Part shown: piece after piece, positions 63,701 through 64,000 of the stretch
Numbering within the stretch: the first letter of the stretch is position 1
Layout of the letters: each line of letters begins with the position of its first letter
Notes under the pieces: model-generated
The model's database searches: none
What the model saw: the letters and a program-made list of their open reading frames with translations, nothing else
What the model was told of the DNA's origin: nothing
Program-made: the position numbers and the translations under genes
Origin: Struthidea cinerea
Lineage: Eukaryota; Chordata; Aves; Passeriformes; Corcoracidae
Length of the DNA: 64,000 nucleotides
Direction of reading: 5' to 3'
NCBI GenBank assembly: GCA_013397865.1
Contig: VZTI01000413.1
Coordinates: forward strand, 58,894-122,893

Positions 63701-63984
63701 TCTGCAGCACTAAGTATACTGGATCATGTTAAACATTAACACAGAAATTCAAGCACACAGCCAAAGCAGCAGCAGACATTATTCCTAACCGAAATACGGA
63801 TATTAATGAGAACATGCTATTTCCCTGCAGACTGAAAACACTGACAGCAATGACAGTATGGATTCACTGCCCCAAGCTAAACATCTCAGTTGCTTTAGTG
63901 GAGTTTACCTGTCGTGTTCAAACACCTTCTGGAAACCCTCAAAGCATTTGTTGCTGGAAACCTGTTTCAGTGCCATGATTTTAA
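54644..63984 (-). CDS. ESD: ESD, S-formylglutathione hydrolase / esterase D (spliced)
   Basis: Eight coding exons join without a frame break to 282 codons plus stop, the same length as the mammalian enzyme. The protein is a cytosolic alpha/beta hydrolase that cleaves S-formylglutathione to formate and glutathione. This is the step after the ADH5 dehydrogenase in formaldehyde detoxification. The nucleophile Ser149 sits in GHSMGGHG; Asp226 in QGKDDQF and His260 in GYDHSYF complete the catalytic triad. Other landmarks are GLTCTEQNF, APDTSPRGCN, GTGAGFYVDATEDPW and the C-terminal KYLNA. The start ATG (63974-63976) has A at -3 and G at +4, and lies eight bases after a poly-T acceptor, so a non-coding first exon and the promoter lie beyond base 64000. 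Nothing suggests a pseudogene. Confidence 0.98.
54725..55804 (-). other. ESD last intron, GC-AG type, with a CpG-rich patch
   Basis: The intron begins with GC (CAG|gcaagt) instead of GT and ends with a normal ctag. It contains a CpG-rich segment at about 55506-55690. On the + strand it holds an unassigned 166-codon frame (54995-55495) that looks like chance. Confidence 0.85.
55506..55690. promoter_or_regulatory. CpG-rich patch with CTCF-like and E-box motifs
   Basis: About a dozen CpG dinucleotides fall in 185 bases, while the surrounding sequence has very few. Read on the - strand, 55581-55595 (CACTAGGTGCC core) resembles the CTCF motif with one mismatch at a strong G. A CACGTG E-box lies at 55674-55679. 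Function is unproven. Confidence 0.3.
55805..55972 (-). CDS. ESD: ESD exon with catalytic Asp
   Basis: A 168-base exon (56 codons, phase 0 to 0) after atttctgcag. It encodes AYDATQLVKSYLGPRLDILI, then DQGKDDQFL with Asp226, and ends PVVFRLQQ. The donor is gcaagt, preceded by the ideal CAG, typical of GC-AG introns. Reading through the donor soon meets a stop and would lose His260. Confidence 0.97.
55973..57724 (-). other. ESD intron
   Basis: A 1.75-kb intron. Open frames at 56474-56857 (+) and 57423-57683 (-) carry no recognised motif. No repeat was identified. Confidence 0.8.
57725..57823 (-). CDS. ESD: ESD exon
   Basis: A 99-base exon (33 codons) after ctgaacag and before gtatgt. It encodes SVSAFAPICNPIQCQWGKKA and then LGGYLGPDTSKWE. 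The SAFAPICNP and WGKKA motifs are typical of S-formylglutathione hydrolases. Confidence 0.97.
57966..58085 (-). CDS. ESD: ESD exon with nucleophile Ser149
   Basis: A 120-base exon (40 codons) after tttacag and before gtaaga. It encodes LPKLINANFPTDPERMSIFG and then HSMGGHGALILALKNPGKYK. GHSMGG is the nucleophile elbow. It lies 142 bases from the next exon, the shortest intron of the gene. Confidence 0.98.
58420..58544 (-). CDS. ESD: ESD exon, core of hydrolase fold
   Basis: A 125-base exon after catgctag and before gtaact. It finishes an Arg codon and encodes GCNIEGEDESWDFGTGAGFY and then VDATEDPWKTNYRMYSYIKD. The segment is nearly invariant across species. The open frame runs on past both splice sites by chance. 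Confidence 0.98.
58545..61191 (-). other. ESD intron, 2.6 kb
   Basis: The largest ESD intron in the window. No gene, RNA or recognised repeat was seen. Confidence 0.8.
61192..61290 (-). CDS. ESD: ESD exon
   Basis: A 99-base exon after tttccctag and before gtaagt. It completes a Gly codon and encodes LTCTEQNFITKAGFQQAAAE and then HGLIVVAPDTSP. The LTCTEQNF and VVAPDTSPRG motifs are conserved in the family. Confidence 0.97.
61291..62868 (-). other. ESD intron with an AT-rich tandem repeat
   Basis: A 1.6-kb intron. It contains the tandem repeat at 62201-62270. A 101-codon frame on the + strand (62338-62643) has no recognised features. Confidence 0.8.
62201..62270. repeat. AT-rich tandem repeat, three copies
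   Basis: Three copies of ttttaataaaataat begin at 62201, 62228 and 62250, with spacers of different length (periods 27 and 22). Confidence 0.85.
62869..62957 (-). CDS. ESD: ESD exon
   Basis: An 89-base exon after taatacag and before gtaagt. It completes the split Ser codon and encodes SELKCKMKFGIYLPPKAETG and then KCPVLYWLS, plus one base of a split Gly codon. YLPPKAETGKCPxLYWLSG is an ESD hallmark. Confidence 0.97.
62958..63908 (-). other. ESD intron, nothing notable
   Basis: A 0.95-kb AT-rich intron. No distinctive signal. Confidence 0.85.
63909..63984 (-). CDS. ESD: ESD first coding exon
   Basis: The exon follows a poly-T/ttag acceptor at the window edge. It has eight untranslated bases, then ATG at 63976-63974 and 22 codons (MALKQVSSNKCFEGFQKVFE and HD) plus two bases, before a gtaaac donor. 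MALKQ-SSNKCFGG-QKVFEH is the known N-terminus of the enzyme. Confidence 0.96.
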
Positions 63985-64000
63985 CTAAAAAAAAAAAAAA

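Noticed and set aside
1..64000. tRNA, rRNA, CRISPR, operon, phage or toxin-antitoxin content
   Set aside because: No such pattern was seen; the intron-exon structure shows a vertebrate nuclear locus.

Overview
The window reads as AT-rich nuclear DNA of a vertebrate, most likely a bird or another sauropsid. Coding information is split into short exons (about 37 to 207 bases) bounded by GT...AG signals. Introns are a few kb or less, and there is a decayed CR1-type LINE 3' end at about 29720-29912. No bacterial-style operon, RNA gene, CRISPR array or complete mobile element was found. Species cannot be settled from the sequence alone.

Two protein genes account for all the convincing coding signal, and they converge tail to tail. 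On the + strand, from before base 1 to about 52625, lie the last leucine-rich repeat, the linker and the C-terminal calponin-homology (CH) domain of LRCH1. On the - strand, from beyond base 64000 down to about 54505, lies ESD (S-formylglutathione hydrolase, esterase D). All ESD coding exons are present and join to 282 codons with the Ser149/Asp226/His260 triad intact. LRCH1 next to ESD is the known vertebrate gene order. Both promoters lie outside the window.

LRCH1 layout: constitutive exons run from 134 to 32798. Two possible optional in-frame exons lie at 14650-14763 and 22861-22965. Two alternative last exons follow. The proximal one (40445-40651) ends the CH domain and adds a hydrophobic tail anchor. 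The distal one (50078-50191) ends the CH domain with a soluble tail and leads into a 2.4-kb 3'UTR with Pumilio motifs, AU-rich elements and a G-quadruplex-type run. The two terminal exons begin with related sequence and look like an old exon duplication. One ambiguous base (N, 16737) sits at the start of an exon and shifts its frame by one.

ESD layout: eight coding exons from 63984 down to 54644, with one GC-AG intron (donor at 55804-55803), a short 3'UTR and a clear poly(A) signal. A small CpG-rich patch lies in the last intron.

The two genes have no known shared pathway. LRCH1 is a cytoskeletal/signalling scaffold and ESD a cytosolic formaldehyde-detoxification enzyme. I see no new biological system here. 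The points most worth checking are the alternative LRCH1 ends, the cassette exons, the GC-AG intron, a 29-bp-arm AT-rich hairpin (20524-20595) and a 25-bp palindrome (38112-38136).
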